Part shown: one piece after another, positions 10,606-20,679 of the stretch | Layout: each line of letters opens with the position of its first letter | Numbering within the stretch: position 1 is the stretch's first letter | Assembly: GCA_933207985.1 (NCBI GenBank) | Contig: OW240913.1 | Location: 331,777,519 to 331,841,518, forward strand | Length of the DNA: 64,000 nt | Direction of reading: 5' to 3' | Source: Pelobates cultripes | Lineage: Eukaryota > Chordata > Amphibia > Anura > Pelobatidae | Program-made: the position numbers and the translations under genes | The notes under the pieces: model-generated | Database searches by the model: none | What the model was told of the DNA's origin: nothing | The model's input: only the letters and a program-made list of their open reading frames with translations

Positions 10606-10660
10606 CTATTGTGGTTCTCAATAAAGTACCTGTCTTGAACCAAGTAGTGCCTGGACCCCT

Positions 10661-10838
10661 ATTATTTCAAAATCATGCGGGGGGTTACAGGTTATAGAGA
10701 AATCCCCCCCAGCTCCGCCGGCCACCAACCCCTTCGCGCAGGAGCGCCGGGTGTCACATGACTACCCGGCGCTCAGTCTGACACTGCGCCCGCCAGACGT
10801 CCAGAGGTCCCCCTGCTATGTCAGGTAAAAGGGGGGGA
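10661..10838. other. GC- and CpG-rich intergenic DNA
   Basis: Contains CCGCCGGCC, CGCGCAGGAGCGCCGG and CCCGGCGCTC. It is compositionally unlike the AT-rich fold-back to its left and may be the far side of an element the fold-back inserted into. No gene. Confidence 0.4.
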
Positions 10839-11620
10839 CAACAGTTTGTAGGGGGGAGAGCAGAGCAGAGAGGGGCTACTAATAAGGATAGGGGGAGAGG
10901 GTAGGTAGAAAAATAATTGGAAGGGTTTAGGGGGGCTACTAAAATTGATGGGAGGAGGGGTAAGGTAGAAAAATAATTGGAAGGGGTTAGGGGAGTACTA
11001 ATATGAATGGAAGGGGTAGGGTGGGTTCTAATATGCATGGAAAGGGTTAAGGGGGTACTAATATGGATGGGGGAGAGGGGTAGGTAGAAAAATAATTGGA
11101 AGGGTTTAGGGGGGCTACTAATATGGATGGGGAGGGGTAGGTAGAAAATAATTGGAAGGTTTAGGGGGCTACTAATATGGATGGGGAGGGGTAGAGGTAG
11201 AAAAATAATTGGAAGGGTTTAGGGGGGCTTCTAATATGGATGGGAGGAGGTAAAAAAATAATTGGAAGGGGTTAGGGGGTTACTAATATGGATGGGGAGA
11301 GGGGTAGGTAGAAAAATAATTGGAAGGGTTTAGGGGGGCTACTAATATGGATGGGAGGAGGGGGAAGGTAGAAAAATAATTGGAAGGGGTTAGGGGAGTA
11401 CTAATATGAATGGAAGGGGTAGGGTGGGTTCTAATATGCATGGAAGGGGTTAAGGGGTACTAATATGCATGGAAGGGGTAGGTGGGGTTCTTATGTGCAT
11501 GGAAAGGGTAGGGGTGGTTCTAATATTCATGGGAGGGGGAGGAGTGGTTCTAATATTCATGGAAGGGGTAGGTGGGGTTCTAATATAAATGGAAGGGGTA
11601 GAGACGGGTAGTAAAATGTA
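10839..11620 (+). repeat. G-rich minisatellite, about 60-bp units
   Basis: Tandem units built from 'GTAGAAAAATAATTGGAAGG', 'GTTTAGGGGGGCTACTAATA' and 'TGGATGGGGAGAGGGG'. Toward 11400 the unit shortens to about 35 bp ('GGAAGGGGTAGGTGGGGTTC'). G runs lie almost entirely on the + strand. Confidence 0.9.
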
Positions 11621-11875
11621 TGGAATGCACTTTTGAAAGTGTCACTGAATGGCAGTTAGGAAATGTGGTCACCCTAAGTCAGGGGCATTATTACACAATC
11701 TGTATATGTATAAAAAAATATATAAAGTAATCTGCAAAGAACAAAATGTTTGTGTCATATGTCGTGCTAAAAATTAAGCTAGGAATGTGCATATTTTTTT
11801 AAAATAATTTTTAGAATAATGATACAGACATTTTATTTCTTACATTTGTGATGATTCTTTTTTCCCCTCTATATT

Positions 11876-12256
11876 CAAGGGGCACTATAGTCACCAGAAC
11901 CACAACAGTTAAACGTAGTAGTTCTGGTGTCTATAGCATGTCTTTGCAGGCTTTTTAATGTAAGCACTGCCATTTCGTGAAAAGGCAGTATTTACAGTAC
12001 TGCTGAGGAATACCTCTAGTGGACACTCAGATGGCCACTAGAGGTGCTTCCTAGTCGAGACATGAATGCCGCCCTGTGAAGTATCTGCGCATGTACGGCA
12101 AAGCTGCGCATGCGCACCAGGGAGCAATGACTCTTCTGAATAGAAGCGTTTTATTGCTCCGTGTTCGCACCCTCCTATTTCGTCATTTTGAGGAAATAGG
12201 GGGCGCAGCATCAGGAGGTTCCCGGTGCTGTATCCTTCCCTGTAGTGACCCTTTAA
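11876..12256. mobile_element. T2/Kolobok-like MITE, near full length
   Basis: Left end 'AAGGGGCACTATAGTCACC', right end 'CTGTAGTGACCCTTTAA', an imperfect inverted pair with TTAA at the right. Inside are 'TTCTGGTGTCTATAGC' and an inverted 'CTAGTGG...CCACTAGAGG' pair shared with other copies. Non-coding. Confidence 0.75.
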
Positions 12257-12330
12257 TGTTATTATTTTATCATTTATATAGCGCCAGCAAATTCCGTAGC
12301 GCTGTACAATGGGATAAACAACTCCTAGTT
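12257..12330 (-). mobile_element. L2 LINE 3'-end fragment
   Basis: A TTATTATTTTATCATTTATA tail followed by 'TAGCGCCAGCAAATTCCGTA' and 'GCGCTGTACAATGGG'. This matches the 3' end of the L2 copy at 51969-53489. Only the last 75 bp or so of the LINE is present. Confidence 0.7.
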
Positions 12331-13689
12331 TACGGAATAAGAATATACCCGGCGAGTAAAAATGCTATCCCCCCAGATTTTTGGGCGTTCCTACGCCCAT
12401 GCCTGCTAGTAAAAAGGTAAGGAGAGGAGTGGACCAACGAGTGTTAGGGAACAGTCCTTAGAAAGCGTAGTGCTAGCGCATCATTAGACTCATTTATGCC
12501 AAGCTCAGGGTGCTGTCTGCACAGTATGCCCTTGGTTGGTCACCCTGCATGATTGGAAGGCAGCCTAATGTGCATTTATGCCAAACTAACCATCTAATTC
12601 TTCATGCAGACATGTCCCCTTTTTGGGCATGTTTATCCCTTTGGGCAGTTCTGGTTACGTGATACACATCAGTTGCCCACCCTTTTACCCTGCCTACCAA
12701 AATCCTGCTACACCAGACACTGCTGTTAGAGGGTATGGATTTACTTGAAAGGTGAAAGTGAGAGATTAGCATAGGGTATGTGTTTTCTGATAGCTATATC
12801 CTGTGAGTTTCCCTCCACCACATACATGATGCTAGGGAGCACCAGGCCAAATGGGCTCTTAATCCGACCCTGCCTACTATCCCAATAATGGTAAGATATT
12901 TTCTGTACACCATTTTGTTACCTGTAACTCCTCTTTTGTGATCTAGCTCTTTATATGCCCTCATGTTTGGCATTTGGGCCCTTGTGTTTGTCGATCAAAC
13001 TTCAAAAAACAATAAAAGACAGATTTTCTGTGCCCAAGTCCACTATATGGACTGGACTTACAGATTTGCATATACCGTTCCATTTTTAACTGCAAAACAC
13101 AACACTTTCTTAACTTGCTTAGTCACTTTATTTAGTATTTGTCAAAAGCAATTTTTTGTTTTTATTAGCAATTTGTTTTGCCACTTGTCGGTTATTTGTC
13201 ATTTTGGCATCTTTATTACCTAATATATGTCACATGTTTTGTTTTATTATTATTACTGTCACTTTAATAAGGTACTTACTATGTCACTTTAAATTAGTAC
13301 CCTTTTTACTTACATCAGTATTTCTTTTATATTGTCACACCTAAACATGTATTTTTGCTATACTATACATCATGTGGATATTGTACTTTTTTAAATGCCT
13401 TTGGCTTTTTTGCAGGTATGAATTACATAATTAGCATCTTTGCACATATGAGTTTTGATAACGAGTTGGATATTTACTTACTCATTGTGTATAAATTTAA
13501 GATGTTATGTACATTGTACATATACATGTAGTGTATATTTTATTTTATAACTGTTGGTTTTGCACAATACTTCATGGCTTAGTTTGTCTTTTTTGCTGCC
13601 ATTAGTACTAGGGACAATTGACTGTAGCTTAATTGTATAGCTATGCTTATAGCCGTTCAACCAAATATGATTTCGACCACTTTAGTCAT
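12331..13689. other. AT-rich intergenic DNA, no gene seen
   Basis: Unassigned sequence. Open frames of 60-90 codons have no recognisable domain and sit in T-rich DNA, where hydrophobic open frames arise by chance. Confidence 0.5.
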
Positions 13690-13835
13690 GTAATTTCCGT
13701 GGTTTTTCCGGCGTCGGTTTTGACAATAAGTCACTTCCTCTTCCTTCCCGCTCCATTTTCCAATAAGATGTAAGTAATTTTGTTTTAACATATATATAGA
13801 AGGCGTATGCCTGTAGTTGTGGGAGGGATTTAGGC

Positions 13836-13845
13836 CTATATAAAC
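13836..13845 (+). promoter_or_regulatory. TATA-box candidate of the Ngaro-like element
   Basis: CTATATAAAC in 'AGGCCTATATAAACCCAA', about 1.5 kb before the Gag ATG, followed by a GC-richer leader with 'CCGCGCCGCTCGG'. Position and composition fit a pol II start, but transcription is not demonstrated. Confidence 0.4.
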
Positions 13846-15016
13846 CCAATAAACCCAGGCTTACCTGTCTTCGTCGATTCCGGAAATTCTTCTCCTCGCT
13901 TCCGGTACACGCAGACCTCTGACGTAATTTTCCCGCGCCGCTCGGAAAAGAACGCTCAGGAACTCACAACGCCAGCTCAGTGAGTATTTTCACACGAACG
14001 GCTCCATTCGGCAGTTTCCCACGCAAACTGTAAGTCCATTCTCTCTTTTCACTAACAATTCATTAGCAACTCATTCGCATTGAAATTCGACAGGGGGGTT
14101 TGCCATTCGTTCTTTAGCAGCTTTCTTAAATCAATATATTCGTTTATATACAGCATGCGAATTTAATTCAACAAATATGTAATTTTTTTTTTTATTATTA
14201 TTTTTTTTTACAAGCATTCAGTATTTATTTCTCTGCATTCATTGAATTAAATTTCTCATCTGATGTCCTGGGCAAAGAATTGTACTCATAACATGGCAAG
14301 GAACGTTTACATTTACAATTTACATTAAAAAAAAAAATTGGCATCAGGCATTTATTAATCTGTACAACTGTTCATATGTATCGTTTTCACAGTCCTCAGA
14401 ATATTACAGATGTCAATAAACTATTAGCATTTCATCTGACAGCAATACTAAATTAGTCCACATAGAATCAATACAGTAGCTGACACTCGTACCACATCAG
14501 GGTATACGGTACCCTGCCATTACAGTTCGGTTGCTCATTAATTCGGTCATACAGCTACCCAGTCATTCACCTTACTATGAATTCGTGTCACGTACGCTGT
14601 TCATTTTATAAAACAATTCTTTCCTTTCTAGGAATTCAATTTCGACATTCGTTACTACCAATTACGCAGGTTTACACGTTCACGGTCCGGTTAGTAAATT
14701 CAAAAAAATAAATAAATAAATAAATAAAAAATAATAAAGTCTGCTAGCGAATTTCGCTTATTTTATTCTATTACTCCTCCCATCTTTTTGCAATAGGGGA
14801 TTCAGCTTGGGTAAAAATACCACCCGACCAAACAAACTCTTTAGTGCATCTCAAGTACGTGTCAAGTTCGCATACAGGTAAGGATAACGAACGTTTAAAT
14901 TGTTTTCATTTACATACGTATCGTCCCTCGTAGTTTAGGTCGCTGGCTGTTAAGGTCATAGGAACCCAATAGCGTTAAATCTCATCCCGGCTCTCTTGCC
15001 TTAAAGTAGTGGTCCC

Positions 15017-15258
15017 GCGAGGCCAACACCCATCCTCAGTTCAGAGGTACTACGTCCCTCGGGCCAATCCATAGGTAGCCGCCTCGCACGTAGCATAGAG
15101 AGGGCCTCATCTGTCACTCCCATTCTATCTTATGATTACTACTCATCGAGAGGCCAACACCCCGCCACAACGTTCGGTGGCCACGAAATTCCCTCGCGCC
15201 AACTCATAGATAGAGCCTCTCAAGCCGCTTGGCACTTAGTAGGGCCTCACCAGTCACC
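15017..15258 (+). repeat. Two diverged tandem units in the 5' leader
   Basis: Unit 1 (15017-15120) and unit 2 (15146-15258) share in order 'GAGGCCAACACC', 'TCCCTCG', GCCAA, 'CATAGRTAG', GCCKC, 'GCACKTAG' and 'AGGGCCTCA...GTCAC'. They lie 120-360 bp before the Gag start. They could be a leader RNA structure or part of the split repeats of the element. Confidence 0.55.
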
Positions 15259-15380
15259 AACCTAGTGTAATTGCTTCGCCGCAGAGCGGCACTAGCTAGT
15301 CAGCCAGAACACTCGCTCACATTTGCAAAAAAAAAATGTTTTAATTTTTCTAACATAACATCTCCTTTCACGCCCATAGC

Positions 15381-17039
15381 ATGTCTAACGATTCAGTTCA
15401 AGAAGAAGACCTATCACTTGCCAGCACTCCCTCCAGACCTGGCACTCAGCCAAGACAGTCCAGTACGATGTCCAACTACAGATCCTGGACTGTTCCAAAA
15501 ATCACAGCCGAACTGAATAGGAGAAACATTCCCTTTCCGGCTACAGCCAGAAAAGCTGAACTTTTTGGCTTATTAAACTCTCAAAACATTGATGAGTTAC
15601 CGGGCCCTAGTTCCGATTCTATGATCCAAAATAGCTGGACAGAATTACGAAATATGATGACCTCCCTGGTGGTTTCAGTTGCTACTATAAATAACAGATT
15701 AGATAACCTGGAAGCCACTAGTCAAGCTAGCATTCCGGAAGCACAAATCCCACTAGGACAACCAGAGACAAGCTCAGGAGGTAACTCCAATCTATTTCCT
15801 GCTAAAACATCTAATATAATCAACCCAGTACATTTGATACCACAAAATTTAAAAAGAGATATACTAGAAGGGAAAGATGTTAATCTAGCTTCTCTCCTCA
15901 TTGCCTCACAGGATATAATCGAAAACAGAGCCTATACTTTCGGCGATATATCCGTGGTAATGAAAGCTAGAGATCCTAGGCTCAACAAAAAACTAAATAT
16001 TCCTGAGTTTGTGCTAGCTTTTGGCTTATATAGAGACGTAATTTGCACTGCCTTCCCACACCGTAGAGAAGAGCTGGATCTATATCTGCACAAACTGGTG
16101 GAATTAGCTTATAAATACGGAGGTTACGCGTTCTACGACTACCATAAGTCCTTTTCTGCTAAGTCAGCCGCATCATTGGCCCAATTCAACACTCCCACCG
16201 ATTGGAGTCAATTAGATACAGAATTATTCTGTAGACATTTTGCAGGGCTTAAAACACCAGCATGTGCAATATGTGCCTCAGCATCTCATACGGCAAACTT
16301 TTGTCCAAGTAACATAGGTGGCCCGTCTACTAGCAATACCAGTCCAGACTATTTCCCTAATCAAAGGGAAATGAAAGATAAGTTAGGGAGCCCTATAGTA
16401 TTTCTCGGGAAAGCTCAAGTTTGTAACAACTTTAACGCGGGAGGATGTAGTTACAGCGCTTGTAGATTACTTCATGTTTGCTCGATCTGCTTCAGAGCAC
16501 ATGCAAAAACTATGTGTCCAAACAAACTGTTCCCTAAGAAAGCAATGACCCCAATAAATGTAACCAATTTACAACGTTACTTGACTGAACATCCTTCTTC
16601 TCACTTGGCGGACTTTCTGGTATCAGGTTTCACGACAGGCTTTCACACAGGTTTGGTAGCACTCCCTTCAGGCATACTAGAATGCCCCAACCTACAATCA
16701 GCTATTACAGACCCAGTCAGTTTAACGGATCTTCTCAACAAAGAAATGGAGTATGGTTTTATGATAGGTCCCTTTACTACTCCACCCTTCACCTCCTGGA
16801 GAACAAGTCCTCTTGGTATAGCCACGGGCAAGTTTAACAATAAAAAGAGGTTAATAATCGATTTTTCAGCACCTCACACTTCCACATCCCCAAGCTTAAA
16901 TTCTCTCATACCTTCAGAAGACTTTTCACTGCAATACGCAAAAATAGATGATGCCATACAAGCTATCGTCAACATGGGCGAGGCTGCCTGGTTTGATCAA
17001 AACAGATATTTCAAACGCTTTCAAACTCCTACCAATTAA
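15381..17039 (+). CDS. Gag plus amino-terminal RT, Ngaro-like element (frame-broken)
   Basis: 552-codon frame with ATG at 15381. Residues about 34-67 (YRSWTVPKITAELNRR...) resemble a SAP DNA-binding motif; 85-115 may be coiled coil; 148-290 looks capsid-like. Three zinc modules follow: a CCHC knuckle C295-C298-H303-C308, a CCCH finger C348-C356-C361-H365 and C367-C370-H374-C379. From about residue 440 the reverse transcriptase begins, with KKRLIIDFSAPH at 488-499. The frame leaves the RT after about residue 537, where a one-base change near 16990-16994 shifts the reading frame, and it ends 15 codons later. In related elements Gag and RT may be separate or fused; here no stop separates them. 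Role: nucleic-acid-binding coat protein for the RNA intermediate. Element type is secure; the SAP call is moderate. Confidence 0.75.
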   Translation: MSNDSVQEEDLSLASTPSRPGTQPRQSSTMSNYRSWTVPKITAELNRRNIPFPATARKAELFGLLNSQNIDELPGPSSDSMIQNSWTELRNMMTSLVVSVATINNRLDNLEATSQASIPEAQIPLGQPETSSGGNSNLFPAKTSNIINPVHLIPQNLKRDILEGKDVNLASLLIASQDIIENRAYTFGDISVVMKARDPRLNKKLNIPEFVLAFGLYRDVICTAFPHRREELDLYLHKLVELAYKYGGYAFYDYHKSFSAKSAASLAQFNTPTDWSQLDTELFCRHFAGLKTPACAICASASHTANFCPSNIGGPSTSNTSPDYFPNQREMKDKLGSPIVFLGKAQVCNNFNAGGCSYSACRLLHVCSICFRAHAKTMCPNKLFPKKAMTPINVTNLQRYLTEHPSSHLADFLVSGFTTGFHTGLVALPSGILECPNLQSAITDPVSLTDLLNKEMEYGFMIGPFTTPPFTSWRTSPLGIATGKFNNKKRLIIDFSAPHTSTSPSLNSLIPSEDFSLQYAKIDDAIQAIVNMGEAAWFDQNRYFKRFQTPTN

Positions 17040-17076
17040 GCAGTCACTCTGGCATCTACATGGTGTTAAGTGGTAA

Positions 17077-18135
17077 GAAAAATACTATTTTGCAACCAGG
17101 CTGACCTTCGGCTCCAAAAGTAGCCCAAAAATCTTCGATATATTCGCAGAAACCTTGAACTGGCTACTACTAAACAAATCCAGGTGCCCAGTAGTAATTC
17201 ACTACCTCGATGATTTTTTATATATCGAGCCTAACTACTACACACCACACAGTCTAAGAAATGCACTATCCCTATTTAATGACTTAGGAGTCCCGGTAGC
17301 TCCAAACAAAACTGAGGGTCCCAGTACAGAAATAACTTTCTTAGGCATCACTCTTAATTCCACAACTATGCAAGCTAGCCTCCCTCAAACGAAAGTAGAC
17401 AGAATTCTTACTAACATTCACAACTGCACCAACCAAGGGTCTTGTACCAGGAAAGAGTTACAGTCACTTTTGGGTTCTCTTAACTTTGCCATGAGAATTA
17501 TCCCTCAAGGCAGGTCTTTCATCTCTAGGCTTCTGTCTCTTCTACACGGCCTCCCTGACGACGACACTAGAATAAATCTAGACAATCCTGCAAGGGCCGA
17601 CCTAAAAATGTGGGAACTATTTTTAACAACAAGGAACGGTAGGTCACTATTTATTCCCCCCATATCAGATGAGTCCACGGTTATCTGGACAGACGCAGCG
17701 GCTACCGTCGGGTACGCTGCAATATTTGAGGAGGAATGGGTATACGACAGTTGGCCACCTGAAACAGTTACCCTAGAAAAATTCGAAAAAACCTCTGCAT
17801 TTTTCGAAATTTTCCCAATAGTAACAGCAGCTCTCATCTGTGGAAATTATTGGAGGGGGAAAGCAGTGAAATGTTACTCTGACAATCAAGCAGCGTGTGA
17901 CATAATTAACAAAGGCCGCTCTCAGTCCCTGCCAATCATGAATCTTGTAAGAAAACTTACATGGTTGGCAGCAAATTTACAGTTCTATATTCATTGTATC
18001 CATGTTCCCGGTGTCTTAAATAACGCAGCTGACGCTTTGTCTCGTTTTAATTTGCAGGAATTTTTCAAACTACACCCGACAGCAAACAAACAACCCATAA
18101 ATCCTCCGCAATTGAAAGACCTAATCATGCTCTAA
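17077..18135 (+). pseudogene. Reverse transcriptase-RNase H, Ngaro-like element (broken)
   Basis: Continues the RT begun in the upstream frame. TAA at 17074-17076 lies within the RT palm region and, with the frame change near 16990, separates this part from its start; no ATG precedes it. Visible are the catalytic HYLDDFLY (D-D near 17209-17214), the thumb-like FLGITL segment, and RNase H with WTDAAA, FFEIFP, YSDNQAA and NAADALSR supplying the D-E-D-D set. It ends soon after the RNase H, with no DIRS-type methyltransferase-like extension. The protein would copy element RNA and degrade the template, but this copy cannot make an intact enzyme without bypassing two lesions. Confidence 0.85.
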
Positions 18136-18137
18136 AT

Positions 18138-19079
18138 CAGCTACTAACACACAGTAGAATTCTTGCACAGGCAGCCTTATCGGAAAACACAAAAAAAGCT
18201 TACGATAGGGCATTTGACCTGTTCAAAAAGTTTGTGCGTGATTTTAATATAATAAACGATTTTTCTGTAGAAACTATGGTTGCATTTTCAACTTTTTGCC
18301 ACCTCTCATTAAAACTAGCCTACAATACCATCAAACTTTACTTAACAGGAATACAACATTTCATGCTAATTCTTTACCCGAACAAGTCCCCTTTCTTATC
18401 TACATACCAGATAAAAAGTATAGTAAAAGGTATCCAGATGCAAAAGTCACATAAAACCCTCAAAAGACTCCCCATAGACAGTAACATCTTTAAAGAAATC
18501 GCCAATCTATTAGATAAAAGTCCTTTCGAAAATAACACTAACCAAGTAATTAAGGCAGCAGCGTATCTAGCCTTTTTTGGATTCCTCAGACCTAAAGAAT
18601 TTTCAGTGGAAAAAATATCCGACACAAAAAATTGTCTCAAACAAAAGAACTTAACTAAAGTAAATGATCATTTCATACTATCAATTCCCCGCACAAAAAC
18701 TAACCAATCAGGCCCCCCAGTAGACATTAAATACTTTCCTACCGGTTCCATATGGTGCCCAGTACAAGTGCTGGATAATTTCATACTAAATCAACAAATT
18801 AAAAGTCCAGATTTGCCTCTGTTGTCCCTACAAGGTAAGCCCCTCACTACTAAACAATTCATGCTATACATCCGCGCTTTGCTCCTTAGACTAGGCCTCA
18901 ATCCTAATTCCTTCACGGGACACTCATTCCGCATCGGAGCAGCCACAGCAGCCTCAAGTAGTCAAGTACCAACACATATTATAAAGAAAATGGGCCGTTG
19001 GAAATCCTCAGCGTATAACCAGTACATTCCAAACCCGGAGAAAGAAATCAGACTCGCATTTTATAATATGTCTAAATAA
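18138..19079 (+). CDS. Tyrosine recombinase, Ngaro-like element (open)
   Basis: The frame is open through the recombinase and runs upstream into the RNase H frame at least to 18090, so the two coding regions overlap in different frames. The true start is unclear: no ATG precedes the conserved 'LSENTKKAYDRAFDLF' core-binding start near 18177. All catalytic residues are visible: Arg in FGFLRPKEF, Lys in IPRTKT, His and Arg in GHSFRIGAATAAS, Trp in GRWKSSAY and the nucleophile Tyr in NQYI. Role: integrates circular cDNA by site-specific recombination and replaces a DDE integrase. It has no internal stop although the RT is broken. Confidence 0.85.
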   Translation, partial: QLLTHSRILAQAALSENTKKAYDRAFDLFKKFVRDFNIINDFSVETMVAFSTFCHLSLKLAYNTIKLYLTGIQHFMLILYPNKSPFLSTYQIKSIVKGIQMQKSHKTLKRLPIDSNIFKEIANLLDKSPFENNTNQVIKAAAYLAFFGFLRPKEFSVEKISDTKNCLKQKNLTKVNDHFILSIPRTKTNQSGPPVDIKYFPTGSIWCPVQVLDNFILNQQIKSPDLPLLSLQGKPLTTKQFMLYIRALLLRLGLNPNSFTGHSFRIGAATAASSSQVPTHIIKKMGRWKSSAYNQYIPNPEKEIRLAFYNMSK

Positions 19080-19212
19080 TGGTGTTTACTTACTTTTTGG
19101 CCCTCTTTTTACAGGCCTAACCTCTCGTCGGTTTCGGCACATCTCAACCGACTCTCATTTTCAAAAAATAACTCTCTATTTAAGTGTACGCCCCCTTCCA
19201 TAATCCCGTACA

Positions 19213-19235
19213 CAAATATATATATATATATATAT
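19213..19235. repeat. (AT)n microsatellite
   Basis: Alternating AT run about 135 bp after the recombinase stop, possibly at or beyond the element end. Confidence 0.85.
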
Positions 19236-19377
19236 ACACTTGCTTGTTGGGTTTTCTGTGACGTGATAAAAACTCCAAAATGGAGTCAAAACATAATCTT
19301 GTGGCTCGGTTCTATTAAATATTATTTTCCACAACTTGTGTGGCTGGATTCTACTTTGATAAGGGTATCCGTAAGGA

Positions 19378-19660
19378 AACATAGAAATATAGAAACATAG
19401 AATGTGATGGCAGATAAGAACCATTCGGCCCATCTAGTCTGCCCAATTTTCTAAATACTTTCATTAGACCCTGGCCTTATCTTAAAGTTAGGATAGCCGT
19501 ATGCCTATTCCATGCATGCTTAAACTCCTTTACTGTGTTAACCTCTACCACTTCAGCTTGAAGTGGTAGTCTCCTTCTTTACTGTGTTGATTCCCTTTAT
19601 GTATTTAAATGTTTCTATCATATCCCCCGCCCCGTCTCATCTTTCCTACATGCTATACAT
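19378..19660 (+). repeat. Dispersed repeat ('GGCAGATAAGAACCATTCGG')
   Basis: I recognise this as a repeat common in frog genomes: 'ATAAGAACCATTCGGCCCAT', 'CTAGTCTGCCC', 'CCATGCATGCTTAAACTCCT' and 'TTTCTATCATATCCCC'. The central part is shortened. Its class (LINE-derived or SINE) is uncertain and it has no coding capacity here. Confidence 0.65.
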
Positions 19661-19667
19661 GTTAAGA

Positions 19668-20146
19668 TCACAGAACAAAGCTGTATTCCTAACGCTATAG
19701 TGTCCATCTGCGTCCGTGCCCTCCTCCAACCCCGCAGCAATCAAAGGGTAAAAAAAAACACTTTAAACACTTACCTGATTCCAGCACTCCTGGTTCCTTC
19801 TCTTCCTCCTCCGACATCAGCACAGGAGGAACCAAATGCGAATTTGCGGCAATTGCAGAGGACTCATTAAGCCTTGAATCAATGCTTTCCTATAGGAATT
19901 TGCAAGACGCTGGATGTCCTTATGCAAAGCGTTAGGGCATCCAGCATTGTTTCACAGAATTAACTCAGTGAAAAACCAGGAAGTGCCTCTAGTGGCTGTC
20001 TGATTGACAACCACTAGAGGCAGTCTTAACCCTGTAATTCTCTAAAACTGCAATGCTTTCAACTGAAAAGTTAAACCGGGAGAGTCACTGCACCCAGACC
20101 ATTCCAATGGGATGAAGAGTTCTGGGTGCCTATATTGTCCCTTTAA
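19668..20146. mobile_element. T2/Kolobok-like MITE, 5'-truncated
   Basis: Left part begins 'TGTATTCCTAACGCTATAGT', normally about 20 bp inside the terminus; right end 'TATATTGTCCCTTTAA' is at a TTAA. It has the internal 'CCTCTAGTGGCTGTCT' hairpin and a 'CCCAGACC...GGGTGCC' segment shared with 33487-33955. Confidence 0.65.
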
Positions 20147-20679
20147 CTTCCTACTCACAAGGCTGGAAGTAGTGGTCTTCCTGTGGACTCTGGCACCACA
20201 GGTCCAGGGAATGGAGGTTTATTACCATGGTAGCAGGGATTTTCGTTCTGAATACGTTAACCCGAGAGAGACAGCAGAGTTTTTGAGTATCTCCGAAATG
20301 CTGAATTTATGTCCATGATGTTAACATGCCCACACATACACTTATTATGACACTTCTCTGCGTGCTTATTTGACATCTGTAAATGTCATGTGTTTCAATC
20401 TGTGTCAACATGATTGCAAACCTATTCTACTCTATGGAGCTGCAGAATTTAGAGGCATCTCTAAGGGATCTAAAGAATAATAATTTCTAGAGATGAGAAA
20501 AGACAATATGCTTAAAATGCTATTTTTTATAAAGCAGCAATAAAATGTTAAAAATAAATATATATATATATATATATCTGTTTAATGCTGGAGTGCGCCT
20601 TATTTAGTTTAGACTACTGGACCACCCTGTAAAAAAATGTTTAAAAACATTCTTACATGTAATCCATCACTGGGACATT
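20147..20679. other. Intergenic DNA, no gene seen
   Basis: Unassigned, with a short (AT)n run near 20560-20577. Confidence 0.5.

Larger units (their letters stand above)
8488..10660. mobile_element. Large fold-back element, about 0.56-kb arms
   Basis: 8488-9042 and 10077-10660 are reverse complements over about 0.56 kb, with small indels and an 18-bp insertion near 10630 in the right arm. Outer tips read AATAGGGGTCCAGGCACT and its complement; a TA dinucleotide at each edge may be a 2-bp target duplication. The 1-kb loop is AT-rich and non-coding. Each arm, read outward, ends with a hammerhead-like motif, 'GAAACGTTGC', AATAAA (10620-10625 on the right) and the tip. This arm organisation resembles the inverted pseudo-LTRs of Penelope-like elements, but no reverse transcriptase is present, so class is inferred only. 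Confidence 0.7.
13690..19240 (+). mobile_element. Ngaro-like tyrosine-recombinase retrotransposon, degraded
   Basis: Promoter-like leader, Gag/RT start (15381-17039), RT-RNase H (17077-18135) and tyrosine recombinase (18138-19079) are in the order of DIRS-type elements. No methyltransferase-like segment follows the RNase H, and Gag has zinc knuckles; both fit Ngaro better than classical DIRS. RT is broken by a one-base frame change and a stop. Termini are unresolved: I could not find the split direct repeats expected of Ngaro, so the limits are approximate and one end may be truncated. Compared with the DIRS copy at 57.7-63.6 kb this one is clearly older. Confidence 0.75.

Noticed and set aside
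10839..11620. CRISPR-like or telomere-like array
   Set aside because: Units are contiguous with no unique spacers of constant length and are not TTAGGG repeats; the setting is a vertebrate genome.
7502..11650. One hAT element from CAGAGACGTAACTAG to GTGTCACTG enclosing the fold-back
   Set aside because: Terminal similarity is weak and flanking 8-mers (CTCACAAT, AATGGCAG) do not match.
12076..12420. 114-codon + strand frame
   Set aside because: Runs through a MITE and an L2 tail, so it cannot be one gene.
13690..19240. Inverted or split direct terminal repeats of the Ngaro-like element
   Set aside because: I compared the leader with the sequence after the recombinase and found no convincing repeat, so the ends remain undefined.
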